Source of the DNA: Bryobacterales bacterium
GTDB lineage: Bacteria > Acidobacteriota > Terriglobia > Bryobacterales > Bryobacteraceae
DNA: 64,000 bases
NCBI GenBank assembly: GCA_016789905.1
Contig: JAEUQC010000030.1
Span: forward strand, 29,144 to 93,143
Direction: 5' to 3'
The translations under genes and the position numbers were made by a program. Shown here piece by piece: positions 8,311 through 16,352 of this stretch. The stretch's first letter is position 1; each line of letters opens with the position of its first letter. The notes below the pieces were generated by a model that searched no databases, was not told the origin of the DNA, and saw only the letters and a list, made by a program, of their open reading frames with translations.

Positions 8311-9672
8311 ATGAAAGGCCTGGCGCTGTTGGCGGGGCTTTGCTGCTGGGGCGGGCCGGTGGAGTTCCGCTTCGTCGCTTCGGAGTTGGCCAACCTGACG
8401 TTTCAGTTGGACGCGATGGCAGGGATGGGCGAGGCCGAGGGCGAGGCGTACCGGGCACTGTGGCGGCAGGAACTGCGTTGGGACCGAGAAGACGATTGGC
8501 AACTCGAACGGTGGAAGAGCCTGCGGCGGCGGCAGAAGACGAGACTGGAACCGGGCAGGAGCGGCGCACCGGTGCGCGCGGTGGCATGGCCGCCGAACTA
8601 CGCGGGGTACTATGGCCAAGAGTTGGGGCTGGACCAGGATGTGCGGATCGCCGGGCTGCAGGCTGGATCGGAGAAAGACTATGGCAGACGGCTGCGACGG
8701 CTGCTGGAGCGGCGGGAAGCCGACGGACTGGTCTCCGTGGTGAAGCACTTCCGTCCGCGGTTTGGGCGCTTCTGGCAGACCGAAGCGCTGGGGCAATTGC
8801 GGCCGAAGGCACTGCAGTTCGAGGCGCTGGTGCGCAAGCATGATATCGCGGCTCTGGCGGAGCGGTTGGCGGTGTTCAGCGAGTCAAAACTGGGACCAAG
8901 GCGGGAAGCGTGGTTCTACCTGATTGCGCATCCGGCGCGATTCGGCAAAGCCACGGTGGCGACGATGCTGCGGAACCACGCACCGGTGGAACTGCTGGAG
9001 AGCGAGACACCGGAGGAGCGGCTGGCGGTTATCGTCCACGAACTGGTTCACTACTTCTATGACCGGGCGCCGTTGGAGCGGCACATGGGGCTGATCGCAG
9101 AGTTCGAGGCGGCGACGCCGGCATGGCGGATGGCGGCGTATTCGTACCTGAACGAAGCGGTGGCGACGGCGGCGCAGGTACTGGTGGAGCGGCGACTGCG
9201 GACCGGCGCGGATTTCGGGCGGTGGACGGCGAGCCCCCGGAATGTGTACTCCCAGCCTTGGGTGGCGGCGCTTGGACTGGCCAGTTACCCGTTACTGGAA
9301 CGCTGCCTGGAGGGCCAGTGCGGACTCTTCCATGGGTTCGCGGGACGGTATCTGGCGGCGGCGGAGACGGCGCTGGGCGAGCGGGTGGCGCACCCGCATT
9401 TTCTGCTGGCAAGCCGCGTTGTGTTGACGGCCGGGGACGAGTTGCGGGCGGCTTCCCGCCTATTCCGGGAGCGGGTGCCATCCATCATGCACGCCACGGG
9501 GTGGGAACAGTTGGCGCGGTTTCCAGGGTTGCCGGTGGTGGTGCTGGCGCGGGACGGCGAGCAGGCTCCGATGCTGGAACGGATCGGACCGGGAAGAAAC
9601 GTGACCGTATTGACCGGGAAGACGGCGGAAGCGGTGGAGCAGGAAGTGGGACGGTTCGCGATGCGGCCGTAG
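8311..9672 (+). CDS. Secreted gluzincin-like zinc metallopeptidase
   Basis: A 453-residue protein with a short N-terminal hydrophobic stretch (MKGLALLAGLCCWGG) that reads as a weak signal peptide. The zinc motif HELVH (H243, E244, H247) is followed about 34 residues later by NEAVATAAQ (E282), the arrangement expected for a gluzincin, where a downstream glutamate is the third ligand. No closer family name can be given. ATG 8311 was chosen over a longer open frame because GGAGG lies eight bases upstream and the upstream part is antisense-like GC-rich sequence holding the hairpin repeats. The gene ends three bases before the convergent pseudopilin gene. Confidence 0.65.
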   Translation: MKGLALLAGLCCWGGPVEFRFVASELANLTFQLDAMAGMGEAEGEAYRALWRQELRWDREDDWQLERWKSLRRRQKTRLEPGRSGAPVRAVAWPPNYAGYYGQELGLDQDVRIAGLQAGSEKDYGRRLRRLLERREADGLVSVVKHFRPRFGRFWQTEALGQLRPKALQFEALVRKHDIAALAERLAVFSESKLGPRREAWFYLIAHPARFGKATVATMLRNHAPVELLESETPEERLAVIVHELVHYFYDRAPLERHMGLIAEFEAATPAWRMAAYSYLNEAVATAAQVLVERRLRTGADFGRWTASPRNVYSQPWVAALGLASYPLLERCLEGQCGLFHGFAGRYLAAAETALGERVAHPHFLLASRVVLTAGDELRAASRLFRERVPSIMHATGWEQLARFPGLPVVVLARDGEQAPMLERIGPGRNVTVLTGKTAEAVEQEVGRFAMRP

Positions 9673-9675
9673 TGA

Positions 9676-10164
9676 TTAGTTGCCGACTTCCTTGCTGGCG
9701 GCGGTGGCGGGTTCGGGGCCCCAGTTTTCGCGTATGACCATGGACTGATCGGAGTAGAAGCTGCGGCGGCCGCTGCTGTTGTAGTTTTCCGGGGTGACGC
9801 TGAGCGTATACCCCCCAGGGGTACCCTGCATCTGGAAGTTGTAGCCGGACTTTTTGCCTTTGGCCAGATCGCCGGGCAGGAGGTCCGCCGCGGCGGGGCC
9901 GGGATTGCCGCTGGGGGGCGGGCCGAGTTCCTGGAGCGTGACGGCGTATTTGCCGAACTGGCTTTGGTACTGCGCCTGGGTGGTGTGAATGGAGCCGACC
10001 ATACGAATGGCGGCGACTTCATTGGCCTGCATGATGGCGTTGTTGTACTTGGGAACGGCGATCAGCAGGATGATGAGAATGATCGCGACGACGATCATCA
10101 ACTCCATCAGGGTGAAGCCACGGCGGGTAATCTGTCGGTTGACACGGAACTTGGGCGCAATCAT
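9676..10164 (-). CDS. Type IV pilin-like/pseudopilin protein (downstream paralog)
   Basis: The 162-residue product carries a class III signal: a basic leader of about 15 residues, the cleavage site RRG/FTLMELMIVVAIIL, with Glu at position +5 of the mature protein, and a long hydrophobic helix. Such proteins are cut by the prepilin peptidase and built into type IV pili or type II secretion pseudopili. The globular part shares several blocks with the upstream gene (AQYQSQ, SGYNF-GTP-GY, SDQS), so the two are tandem duplicates that have diverged. No assembly ATPase, platform protein or secretin is in the window, so the machine they serve is unknown. Confidence 0.88.
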   Translation of the reverse strand: MIAPKFRVNRQITRRGFTLMELMIVVAIILIILLIAVPKYNNAIMQANEVAAIRMVGSIHTTQAQYQSQFGKYAVTLQELGPPPSGNPGPAAADLLPGDLAKGKKSGYNFQMQGTPGGYTLSVTPENYNSSGRRSFYSDQSMVIRENWGPEPATAASKEVGN

Positions 10165-10222
10165 AACTAATCGTCTCTATTCTAGTTGACGCGCGGGGCG
10201 GCGGTGGCGTTGAGAGATTCTT

Positions 10223-10624
10223 TCAGCGGGCGACGTCGTTGCCATCGGGGTCGCGGACGATGAGCGTCTGGTCCGAGGTGAAGGCGCGGCCGCCGCGGGC
10301 CGCCTTTTCCGGCGTGGCGGTGATCAGATAGCCTTCGGGCGTGCCTTCCAGGACGAAGTTGTAACCGCTGTGATTGCCGGCGGCGAGTTTGGGCGACATG
10401 TGCCTGGCCAGTTCGGGGAGCGAGACGGCGAAGTTGCCGGTTTGACTCTGATACTGCGCCTGGGCGGTGTGGATGGTGCCAATCATGCGGATGACGGTGA
10501 CCTCATTGGCATGGCGGCGGGCGTCCATCACGTTGGGCACGGCGACGCTCAAGATGACGAAAATGATGGCGACGACGATCATGATTTCCATGAGCGTGAA
10601 GCCCCTGGAGTTGGTGGAACGCAT
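10223..10624 (-). CDS. Type IV pilin-like/pseudopilin protein (upstream paralog)
   Basis: The 133-residue product starts with a seven-residue leader followed by RGFTLMEIMIVVAIIFVILS, again a prepilin peptidase site with Glu at +5 and a membrane helix. It is the first of two tandem pseudopilin genes, 58 bases before the next one. The C-terminal part is short and predicted beta-rich, ending in TSDQTLIVRDPDGN; the same SDQ-x-x-I-R ending appears in its neighbour. The start ATG has AGGGGCT upstream. The leader contains a 9-bp stem (10716-10749). Confidence 0.88.
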   Translation of the reverse strand: MRSTNSRGFTLMEIMIVVAIIFVILSVAVPNVMDARRHANEVTVIRMIGTIHTAQAQYQSQTGNFAVSLPELARHMSPKLAAGNHSGYNFVLEGTPEGYLITATPEKAARGGRAFTSDQTLIVRDPDGNDVAR

Positions 10625-10715
10625 ATTTTGGAGCCCCTTTCGACAGGGAAGACGGCGCTCCGGCGGGAAGCGTTGAGGCGGAATTGCGAAGAACCACGCG
10701 CCGATTGCGGCCCGT

Positions 10716-10749
10716 GCCTGCCCGGTGAATCGACATAGCGCGGGCAGGC
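10716..10749 (-). other. Stem-loop in the leader of the pseudopilin genes
   Basis: GCCTGCCCG (10716-10724) is the exact reverse complement of CGGGCAGGC (10741-10749), with a 16-base loop. It lies about 90 bases upstream of the first pseudopilin start and about 140 bases after the stop of the 238-residue gene on the same strand. It could end transcription of that gene or shape the pseudopilin leader; no T-tract follows in the minus direction. The rest of 10625-10887 shows no gene. Confidence 0.4.
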
Positions 10750-10887
10750 GAGTGGCTGGATTCGATTTTCAAAGATCAGTTCCGGGTGGCTGGCGATGGT
10801 TGAATAAGGCCAACGGCCGAAGGGGGTTGTGGATTGCCGGTTTCGCTTTGGGCGGACCGCGGAGCAAAGACGCTTGGCCGCGGGCGG

Positions 10888-11604
10888 TCAGGTGGCTTCG
10901 TCGCCGGTGTTCGTCTGGTGGCCGACTAGTTCGAGCGAATCCTTGTGAAAGACCTGGCGGTATAGCTCGACGACATTTTCAGTGACAGGGCCGTTGACGT
11001 TGAGCTTTTCGACGGGTTCGGCGGTTGCCTGAGGAGGGGCAACTTCATCGAGTTCATTGATTTCGCGGGTGGGCGGAGTGGGTGCAGTGGCGGGCCAGGC
11101 CTTTTGCAGTTGGAGGAGGCGCCGCTGGATTTGATTGATGGCGCGAAGATTTTGCTGGGTGTCGCGGCGGAGTTCGGCGATGGTTCTGTTGCCGGTGAGG
11201 GCTTCCTGGGCGGCGATGGAGATTTCGAGGTCGCGGAGTTCGGGGAGGGAGCCGGCGATGCGGGCGCCCTGGCGGACGAGTTCGCGATTGAAAATGGCGG
11301 ATTCCATTTGTTTATTTCGATTGCTTTTCCATTGTAAATCGGCGATTTGGCGGACGAGAGCGAGTTCGGCATCGTCGGCGGGCCGGTACTTGGCGGCGAG
11401 GGAATCGTAGAGATGATAGAAGGCCTGGCGGTCCTCATTGGCGAGGCAGGCGGAGTGGGGCGGGAGGATGAGCTTGAGGACGGTGGCGCGCGCGTCCTGA
11501 GCGCTGGGACCGCTGGCGCATCGCTCCTTTTCCTCGATAGAAATGGGGCGATTGGATTTGGCGGTGTTTTGATGAGCAGCACCGTTTTTCTTGAGCGGGT
11601 TCAT
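10888..11604 (-). CDS. Conserved hypothetical protein of the acidobacterial YRPA-type family
   Basis: A 238-residue soluble, charged protein. The middle (LANEDRQAFYHLYDSLAAKY, then RPADDAELALVRQIADLQW, about 54-92) resembles a family very common in Acidobacteria and Planctomycetes whose members read roughly LPGEDPEEFEAL--YRPATPLE-LV--IADAQWR-RR; this is recollection of the family pattern, not a search. The second half is predicted helical or coiled-coil (residues about 125-165), then a Pro-rich linker. No function is known for the family. The start ATG has a strong AAGGAG six bases upstream. The transcript leader carries a large terminator-like hairpin (11628-11683). Confidence 0.7.
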   Translation of the reverse strand: MNPLKKNGAAHQNTAKSNRPISIEEKERCASGPSAQDARATVLKLILPPHSACLANEDRQAFYHLYDSLAAKYRPADDAELALVRQIADLQWKSNRNKQMESAIFNRELVRQGARIAGSLPELRDLEISIAAQEALTGNRTIAELRRDTQQNLRAINQIQRRLLQLQKAWPATAPTPPTREINELDEVAPPQATAEPVEKLNVNGPVTENVVELYRQVFHKDSLELVGHQTNTGDEAT

Positions 11605-11627
11605 TGCGTTCTCCTTAGTGGAAATGA

Positions 11628-11683
11628 AAAGGCCCCGGGGACCGAAACCCTGCGATAGCGGGGTTTCGGTGGCCGGGGCCTTT
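11628..11683 (-). promoter_or_regulatory. Terminator-like hairpin in the leader of the 238-residue gene (possible attenuator)
   Basis: An outer 11-bp perfect stem (AAAGGCCCCGG at 11628-11638 with CCGGGGCCTTT at 11673-11683), a 2x2 internal loop, then an inner 10-bp perfect stem (ACCGAAACCC at 11641-11650 with GGGTTTCGGT at 11661-11670) and a 10-base loop. On the minus strand it is followed by TTTTCATTT and then, 11 bases before the ribosome binding site, the gene start region. It is also symmetric enough to act as a terminator on the plus strand, but no plus-strand gene leads into it. Confidence 0.6.
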
Positions 11684-12352
11684 GCTTCTATTTCTATTCT
11701 AGGGGGTTGGACGCAAGAGAAATTAATGGCGTCTTTTCTATTGTATTGAAAAGAAGGAAAATATAATTTTTAAAAATCTGTGACTCCTTTCAGGGCGGCT
11801 CGGTTTCCGGCAACGTCAGGGTGGGGAACAACTCGCGGCGTCCAAGGAAGGAGAGTCGCACGTCAGAGTGCACCAATATGCCGCCGGGTTGGGCGGTTGT
11901 CTTGCATATCGGCTCGGCGCCGAGTTTTCCGCCGCTATGGTCACCCTCGCGCGTGGTGCATTGGGGTGAGGGTGACGATTCTGACGCCACCACGGAGATC
12001 GATGGCCAGAGCGGGACGGGCGCCGGCGCCTTCTATCGTTTGGAGATCGCGCCGCTCCGGGTACAACCGGCGCGGTCCGGCTGAAGGCCCTGGGCGCCCC
12101 TAATTCGGAGTCTCCAGCGGCCGTCAATCCGCCAACTGACCCCAGGGCTGCAATGAGATGTTTGCTTCATTGTCAGCGGAATCTCAATTGAGAGATCGCG
12201 CGTGAAGCGCCAGGAATGCCGCCGGGCTCACGTTCCTGCGGTTGCCGATTATCAGCAGCTTGCCGATTGCTCGCTACACCGCCTCGATAATACGATCTTT
12301 GTTGAGGAAAGAGACAATACCGTTGTGGATCGCAGTTGTCTGCTCAATGTAG
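11684..12352. other. Long stretch without a confident gene
   Basis: About 670 bases. Bases 11700-11785 are AT-rich compared with everything around them and could hold the promoter for the 238-residue gene. A plus-strand frame at 11821-12084 (87 codons) ends with a protein-like stretch (QSGTGAGAFYRLEI) that reads like the end of a beta-sandwich domain, but it has no ribosome binding site and competes with equally long frames, so I treat it as a possible gene remnant. From 12090 to 12352 I see nothing. Confidence 0.4.
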
Positions 12353-12358
12353 CTTCCG

Positions 12359-12838
12359 GTGGTTGCGTTCGGAACTGACTGGACCGTCCAGTTGCGCGGT
12401 GCCGGACCGATCCGGCTCGGGATGACGTTGCCGGAGGTCCGCCGAGTTATTGGTGATCCGAAAGCGAACATCGAAGGCAACGAGCCCGCGGTTCCGCTCA
12501 ATGAGTGCGCGTACCTCCGCAGTAATCGACTACCTTCAGGTCTCGGAATCATGTTCGAGAACTGGCGTGTCGTGCGGATTGACGTGTGGAAGAAAGGGAT
12601 ACGCACGGTCAGCGGCGCCGCGGTTGAAGACACCGAAGGCCGAGTCAAGCTTCTGCACCCTGGGCGCATCACCGTTGAAGCGCATCACTACCATCCTGAT
12701 GGTCATTACCTGAACTACTCAAGCACGGAACGCGCTGATCAGAGTTACGGCATGGTTTTTGAAACTGACGGCGCTAAGGTCACCTCGATCCGCACGGGAA
12801 CACTGAAGGCTATCGCCCTGGTTGAAGGCTGCAGTTGA
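12359..12838 (+). CDS. Conserved hypothetical protein, possibly lacking its N-terminus
   Basis: The 159-residue frame encodes a compact beta-rich domain: GPIRLGMTLPEVRRVIGDP near residues 15-33, then a segment with a cysteine (NECAYL), IMFENWRVVRIDV, HHYHPDGHYLNY and a cysteine close to the end (VEGCS). The opening GPIRLGMT block is typical of periplasmic proteins that start with a small helix-turn after a signal peptide. Here an in-frame TAG lies just two codons upstream of the GTG start and no signal peptide is encoded, so the gene may be a truncated form whose export signal has been lost. The two cysteines could form a disulfide. Function unknown. Confidence 0.6.
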   Translation: MVAFGTDWTVQLRGAGPIRLGMTLPEVRRVIGDPKANIEGNEPAVPLNECAYLRSNRLPSGLGIMFENWRVVRIDVWKKGIRTVSGAAVEDTEGRVKLLHPGRITVEAHHYHPDGHYLNYSSTERADQSYGMVFETDGAKVTSIRTGTLKAIALVEGCS

Positions 12839-13327
12839 TGGCGCTTTCGAGTTGCCGGCGGGCCGGGTTGCCGGAAACTGTTGTGTATCGGTTGGATCGC
12901 CGGCGATCCGGCATTGGGTTGGAAATGACGATCTTCGAAGTCACGAAGGACGTCGGCGACCGTTTGAACAGTTTTAGGAGTGCGCCAGCCTGTCGTCCAC
13001 GGCCCCGCGAGGTTCCGAGGCTTTACTCCATCTCCACCGCTGGCGCAGCTTGCGGACTTCGCGGTGCCGCTTTTAAACTGACCCCCAGGATAGATTCGAG
13101 CCGACAACCCAAATAGAATCAACAGGTTGAAGACTGAGCGGCAAATAGCCCCTTTGTTTTCAATGCGAAAATGTTTGGCTCCCCTTGGTGGATGCGTTTC
13201 GAGCTGCTCCATTGCAAATGCAGGGGTTTGCGGCAGTGTAAATCGTCACCACCTAACCGCTGACTCGACGCCTGTAGTGCCCAAGTGGCTCTGTCGGCGT
13301 CATTTCCATTCCTCGAGAAGGCTTAAA
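12839..13327. other. Stretch without a recognisable gene
   Basis: About 490 bases between the hypothetical gene and vapC. Open frames exist on both strands (for example 12835-13116 plus and 12745-13212 minus), but their translations are low-complexity or show no domain pattern, and none has a ribosome binding site. I see no terminator or repeat. The stretch is probably decayed sequence, as it belongs to the same gene-poor zone as the vapBC module and the insertion element. Confidence 0.4.
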
Positions 13328-13753
13328 TCAGGGAGTCCGCAACCGAAGTGTGATTTCGTCGCCGCAAAGCGCATAGTGGCGGAGATTCCAGGAATAGATG
13401 GCCTCCGCCTTGGCCTTTGAGGCACATTGGGCGAGCATCGCGTCGTAGATTGCGCCACCGACGATTCCCCTGGACGCCGCCTGTTCTAACGAGTCGGCAT
13501 ATTCATCGCCGTCAAGCGCAACGATGGAGAGCCGTTCCCGAATGTCCGCAATAAACAGCCTAGCCTGTTCGGCGCTGATTCGGTGCTTGCCCGGCATGCG
13601 CGTCAGCGTGGAATAGACTTCGGCAAGACTATGCGCGCCGCAGCATCCGATCGATTTGTCAAACCGAATGAACAACGCGAGGCTGGCTTGGTGGTGTACG
13701 TGGTCGCCGTAGAAAACGGGCACCAGCACGGAGGTGTCGAAGAATCCCTTCAT
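13328..13753 (-). CDS. PIN-domain ribonuclease toxin (VapC-like)
   Basis: The 141-residue product starts MKGFFDTSVLVPVFYGDH, with the first PIN acidic residue (D6), followed by a conserved glutamate in AHSLAEVYSTLTRMPG (near 45) and a third acidic residue in YDAMLAQCA (near 103). PIN-domain toxins of VapBC modules cut RNA, often initiator tRNA or rRNA loops. The ATG overlaps the antitoxin stop by four bases (ATGA), the standard tight coupling in which antitoxin comes first. All acidic residues appear to be present, so I see no sign of inactivation. Confidence 0.88.
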   Translation of the reverse strand: MKGFFDTSVLVPVFYGDHVHHQASLALFIRFDKSIGCCGAHSLAEVYSTLTRMPGKHRISAEQARLFIADIRERLSIVALDGDEYADSLEQAASRGIVGGAIYDAMLAQCASKAKAEAIYSWNLRHYALCGDEITLRLRTP

Positions 13754-14025
13754 TCGCTCTTTCCGAGATTTGCCAAATCGCGCTCTTCGCGGATCTGTGC
13801 AAGCATCTCATCGGTTGCGAAGGCGGAGAGGGGCTGCCCTGTGTAGAACACCCAGACACCATGTTCCTTCGTGAGCGGACCACTACCGCGGACCGGGCGC
13901 AACGTGATCTGCTCGCCTGTGGATTCGACTTCGAGCGTGTCGCCGGGTTCCAAATGCAGCTCTTCCCTCAGGGGTTTAGGAATCACTACACGACCCGCTT
14001 TATCAATGACAAGGCGCGTGTTCAT
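13750..14025 (-). CDS. AbrB/SpoVT-fold antitoxin (VapB-like)
   Basis: The 91-residue product has an N-terminal swapped-hairpin AbrB domain: TRLVIDKAGRVVIPKPLREE at residues 3-22, then LEPGDTLEVES. The C-terminal half (KEHGVWVFYTG onward, then DEMLAQIREERD) should bind and block the PIN toxin encoded directly after it. Antitoxins of this kind dimerise and repress their own promoter. A matching site is visible: an inverted repeat TGGGT-ca-ACCCA lies between the -35 and -10 elements just upstream. The ATG follows the -10 by only six bases, so the message may be leaderless. Confidence 0.87.
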   Translation of the reverse strand: MNTRLVIDKAGRVVIPKPLREELHLEPGDTLEVESTGEQITLRPVRGSGPLTKEHGVWVFYTGQPLSAFATDEMLAQIREERDLANLGKSE

Positions 14026-14031
14026 TCTGGT

Positions 14032-14060
14032 ACAATACTGTGGGTCAACCCATCAGTCAA
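14032..14060 (-). promoter_or_regulatory. Promoter and candidate operator of the vapBC module
   Basis: Read on the minus strand: -35 TTGACT (14060-14055), a 17-base spacer, -10 TATTGT (14037-14032), then six bases and the antitoxin ATG. The spacer contains a perfect 5-bp inverted repeat with a two-base centre (14041-14052). A start seven bases after the -10 would put the A of ATG at +1. Confidence 0.6.
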
Positions 14061-14189
14061 TACCATTATATGCCACAGCGTCTGCCCGCTGCGACGTGCT
14101 GGGTGGAACCTGAGCGAGTCAGGCGATCGGTTCGGGCATTTGCGGACTTTCCAAACTCTTGATCTGATAATAGGAACTGCACTATTAGT

Positions 14190-14354
14190 ATGGATTCGCG
14201 CACAAAGACGCAAAACGGAGCCGCAAGCGAAGGCGACAATCCGGCCCCGGCCATCAGTGCGGACTTCCTTACCGGCAGCACGGAGACCGGCCTTGAGCGC
14301 ATCCGCACCCGGCTTCTGGATCTCACTAACCTGACTTTCGCAGTTCAGGCGTAG
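14190..14354 (+). pseudogene. N-terminal remnant of a DUF4011-type helicase-like gene, cut by an insertion element
   Basis: Translation from ATG 14190 gives 47 native residues, then seven residues read from the insertion element and a stop. The native part ends GLERIRTRLLDLTN, which is the opening of DUF4011 proteins (typically RLLDLTxRNRLLNF). Full-length members are very large proteins with an SF1-type helicase and a nuclease-like region. The break is exactly at the left inverted repeat of the element at 14330. No sequence encoding the rest is found beyond the right end at 16352, so most of the gene has been lost. The identification rests on 14 residues and is therefore moderate. Confidence 0.5.
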
Positions 14355-16352
14355 ATTTGGCGAAACTGAGGCGTTCGTCGCCTGGAAGCGATTGAAAGCA
14401 AAGAAGCGGTTTTTGAAAAACCGCACAGTGAAGACCTACCCTCTTTCCGAGGGACAGAGAATCTGGCATTCTGCGGGAGACTTGTTTCTCCGCGCAACCA
14501 ATCGAAAAAAGGACGGCAAGGACCATCGCTATTTCAGCGTGGTGGAAAATCAGCGTGTCGCCGGTGGCAAGACGGTTCAAAGCACCGTGCTCTATTTGGG
14601 CGAAATCAATGACCAGCAGCAGGCGGCATGGCGCAAGACCTTGTCCGTGTTCGACGAGCAACAGCAATGCTACACGAATCTGAGCCTGTTCCCCGCTGAT
14701 CGAGAGATACCGGCTGACGCAGTCGACAGCATTCAGGTTCGGCTGAGTGGGCTGGAGTTGCGCCGGGCTAGACCATTCGGAAATTGCTGGTTGGCCAGCG
14801 AGCTCTGGGATCAGTTGGACTTGCAAGAATTCTGGCGGTCGCGGCTGGGGACAGGACGCGAAGCGGTGAGTTGGGAAAAGGTATTGCGGTTGCTGGTCGT
14901 CAACCGGCTTCTGGAGCCGGGCAGTGAGTTTCGTGTCCATCGGCACTGGTTCGTGGAAAGCGGCATGGATGTACTGTTGGAAGAGGATTTCAGTGTTGCC
15001 GGCAAAGACCGGTTGTACCTGTGTCTGGACCGGATTCTGGAGCATAAGGCGGAACTGTTTGTATGGCTGCGGCAGAAGTGGGCGGAGCTGTTTGCGGCCG
15101 ATTTCGAGGTGCTTCTCTACGATCTGACGAGCACCTATTTTGAAGGCGAGATGGAGGGCAACGAGAAGGCCAGGCGGGGCTATTCGCGGGACCATCGGCC
15201 GGATTGCCTGCAGGTGGTGATCGCGCAGGTGGTGACTCCGGACGGGTTTCCGCTGGCCTACGAAGTGATGAACGGCAATACAACGGAGCAAAAGACGTTG
15301 GAGCCGCTTCTGGAAAGGATTGAGAAGGCCTATGGAAAGGCCAAGCGGGTATGGGTGATGGACCGGGGGATTCCGACGGAGGCGACTCTGAAGATGATGC
15401 GGGCGCCGGAACGGCAAACCTGCTATCTGGTGGGCACGCCCAAAGGGCGGATGAAGCAGCATGAGACGAAGTGGCTGGATCTGCCTTGGCAGAAGGTGCG
15501 GGACTCGGTGGAGGTAAAGCTCTACGAGCACGAAGAGGAGTTGTATGTGCTGGCCCGCAGCGATGGACAGCAGGCCTAGGAGAATGCGATGCGGCGCAAG
15601 CGGATGGTACGGCTGTTGCGGAAACTGCGAGCGATGCGGCGCAGTCTGCCGGAGCGGGATCAGTTATTGTTGCGGATCGGAGCAGCGAAGAAGGAGGCGG
15701 GCCGGGCATTTGGGTTTGTCGAGATCGACCTGCCGTTGGTGCAGCAGGCGGTGACACGGGAGACGTTTCGGTTTCGGGTGAATCGAGCAAAGCTGCGCGA
15801 GGCCGAGCAGCGCGATGGGCATTCCCTGTTGCGGACGAACCTGACGGGCGAGGATCCGGCGGTGTTGTGGGCACGCTATGTGCAGTTGACACAGATTGAA
15901 GCGGTATTTCGATCGTTGAAGAGTGAACTGGGGATTCGGCCCGTTTATCATCGGCTGGAACATCGAGTGGATGCGCACATCATGGTGGCGTTTTTGGCGT
16001 ATTGTCTGCAGGTCACGTTGAAGAACCGGTTGCAGATTCATGCGCCGGGACTGACGCCGATGGCGGTGATGGAGAAACTGGGGACGATTCAGATGATCGA
16101 TGTGTGGATTCCGACGCTGGATGGGCGGTTCCTCGTGCTGCCCCGTTATACGCAACCAGCGAAAGAACTGCAGGCGTTGCTGGAGAAGATCCAATTGGCG
16201 CTTCCGGCGCAACCGCCGCCGCGGATTACCGGCGTGGCGCCTTCGGTGCGGTCTGCTTGAGATCGTGGCATTTGTGGTGAAGACCTAGCCGGAGGCTTCG
16301 ATGATTCTACGGGGGTTAGGTCTGTTTTGTGGCGCGAACTGCGAAAGTCAGG
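14330..16352 (+). mobile_element. IS1634-family (IS4 superfamily) insertion sequence, probably inactive
   Basis: The element is 2023 bp. Perfect 17-bp terminal inverted repeats CCTGACTTTCGCAGTTC (14330-14346) and its reverse complement (16336-16352) bound it. The 4-base direct repeat CTAA flanks both sides (14326-14329 and 16353-16356) and may be the target duplication, though short. The left end interrupts the DUF4011-like frame; at the right end the CTA of the flanking CTAA forms the TAG stop of the minus-strand Gfo/Idh gene. The single transposase gene has an in-frame stop. Confidence 0.88.
14482..16260 (+). pseudogene. IS1634-family transposase with in-frame amber stop
   Basis: Two open segments in the same frame, 14482-15579 and 15589-16260, are separated only by TAG at 15577-15579 and three sense codons; together they give a normal DDE transposase of about 590 residues. 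Catalytic landmarks: YDLTSTYFEG with the first Asp, VMDRGIPTEATL with the second, and IEAVFRSLKSELGIRPVYH with the Glu. I chose TTG 14482 (GGGAG upstream) because the product then begins MFLRATNRKKDGKDHRYFSV, as in relatives; a longer frame starts at 14392. The TAG falls between the second Asp and the Glu, so the shortened product lacks the catalytic Glu. The bases around it suggest a single change from a Lys or Glu codon. Confidence 0.85.

Noticed and set aside
12120..13095. Two CTGACCCC-type motifs (near 12135 and 13078) as possible ends of an IS21-like element
   Set aside because: The motif is short, also occurs near 52658 and 63911, and no element gene lies between the two copies.
14326..15531. 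Minus-strand frame of 401 codons inside the insertion element
   Set aside because: It is antisense to the transposase, which has catalytic motifs and a start like its relatives.
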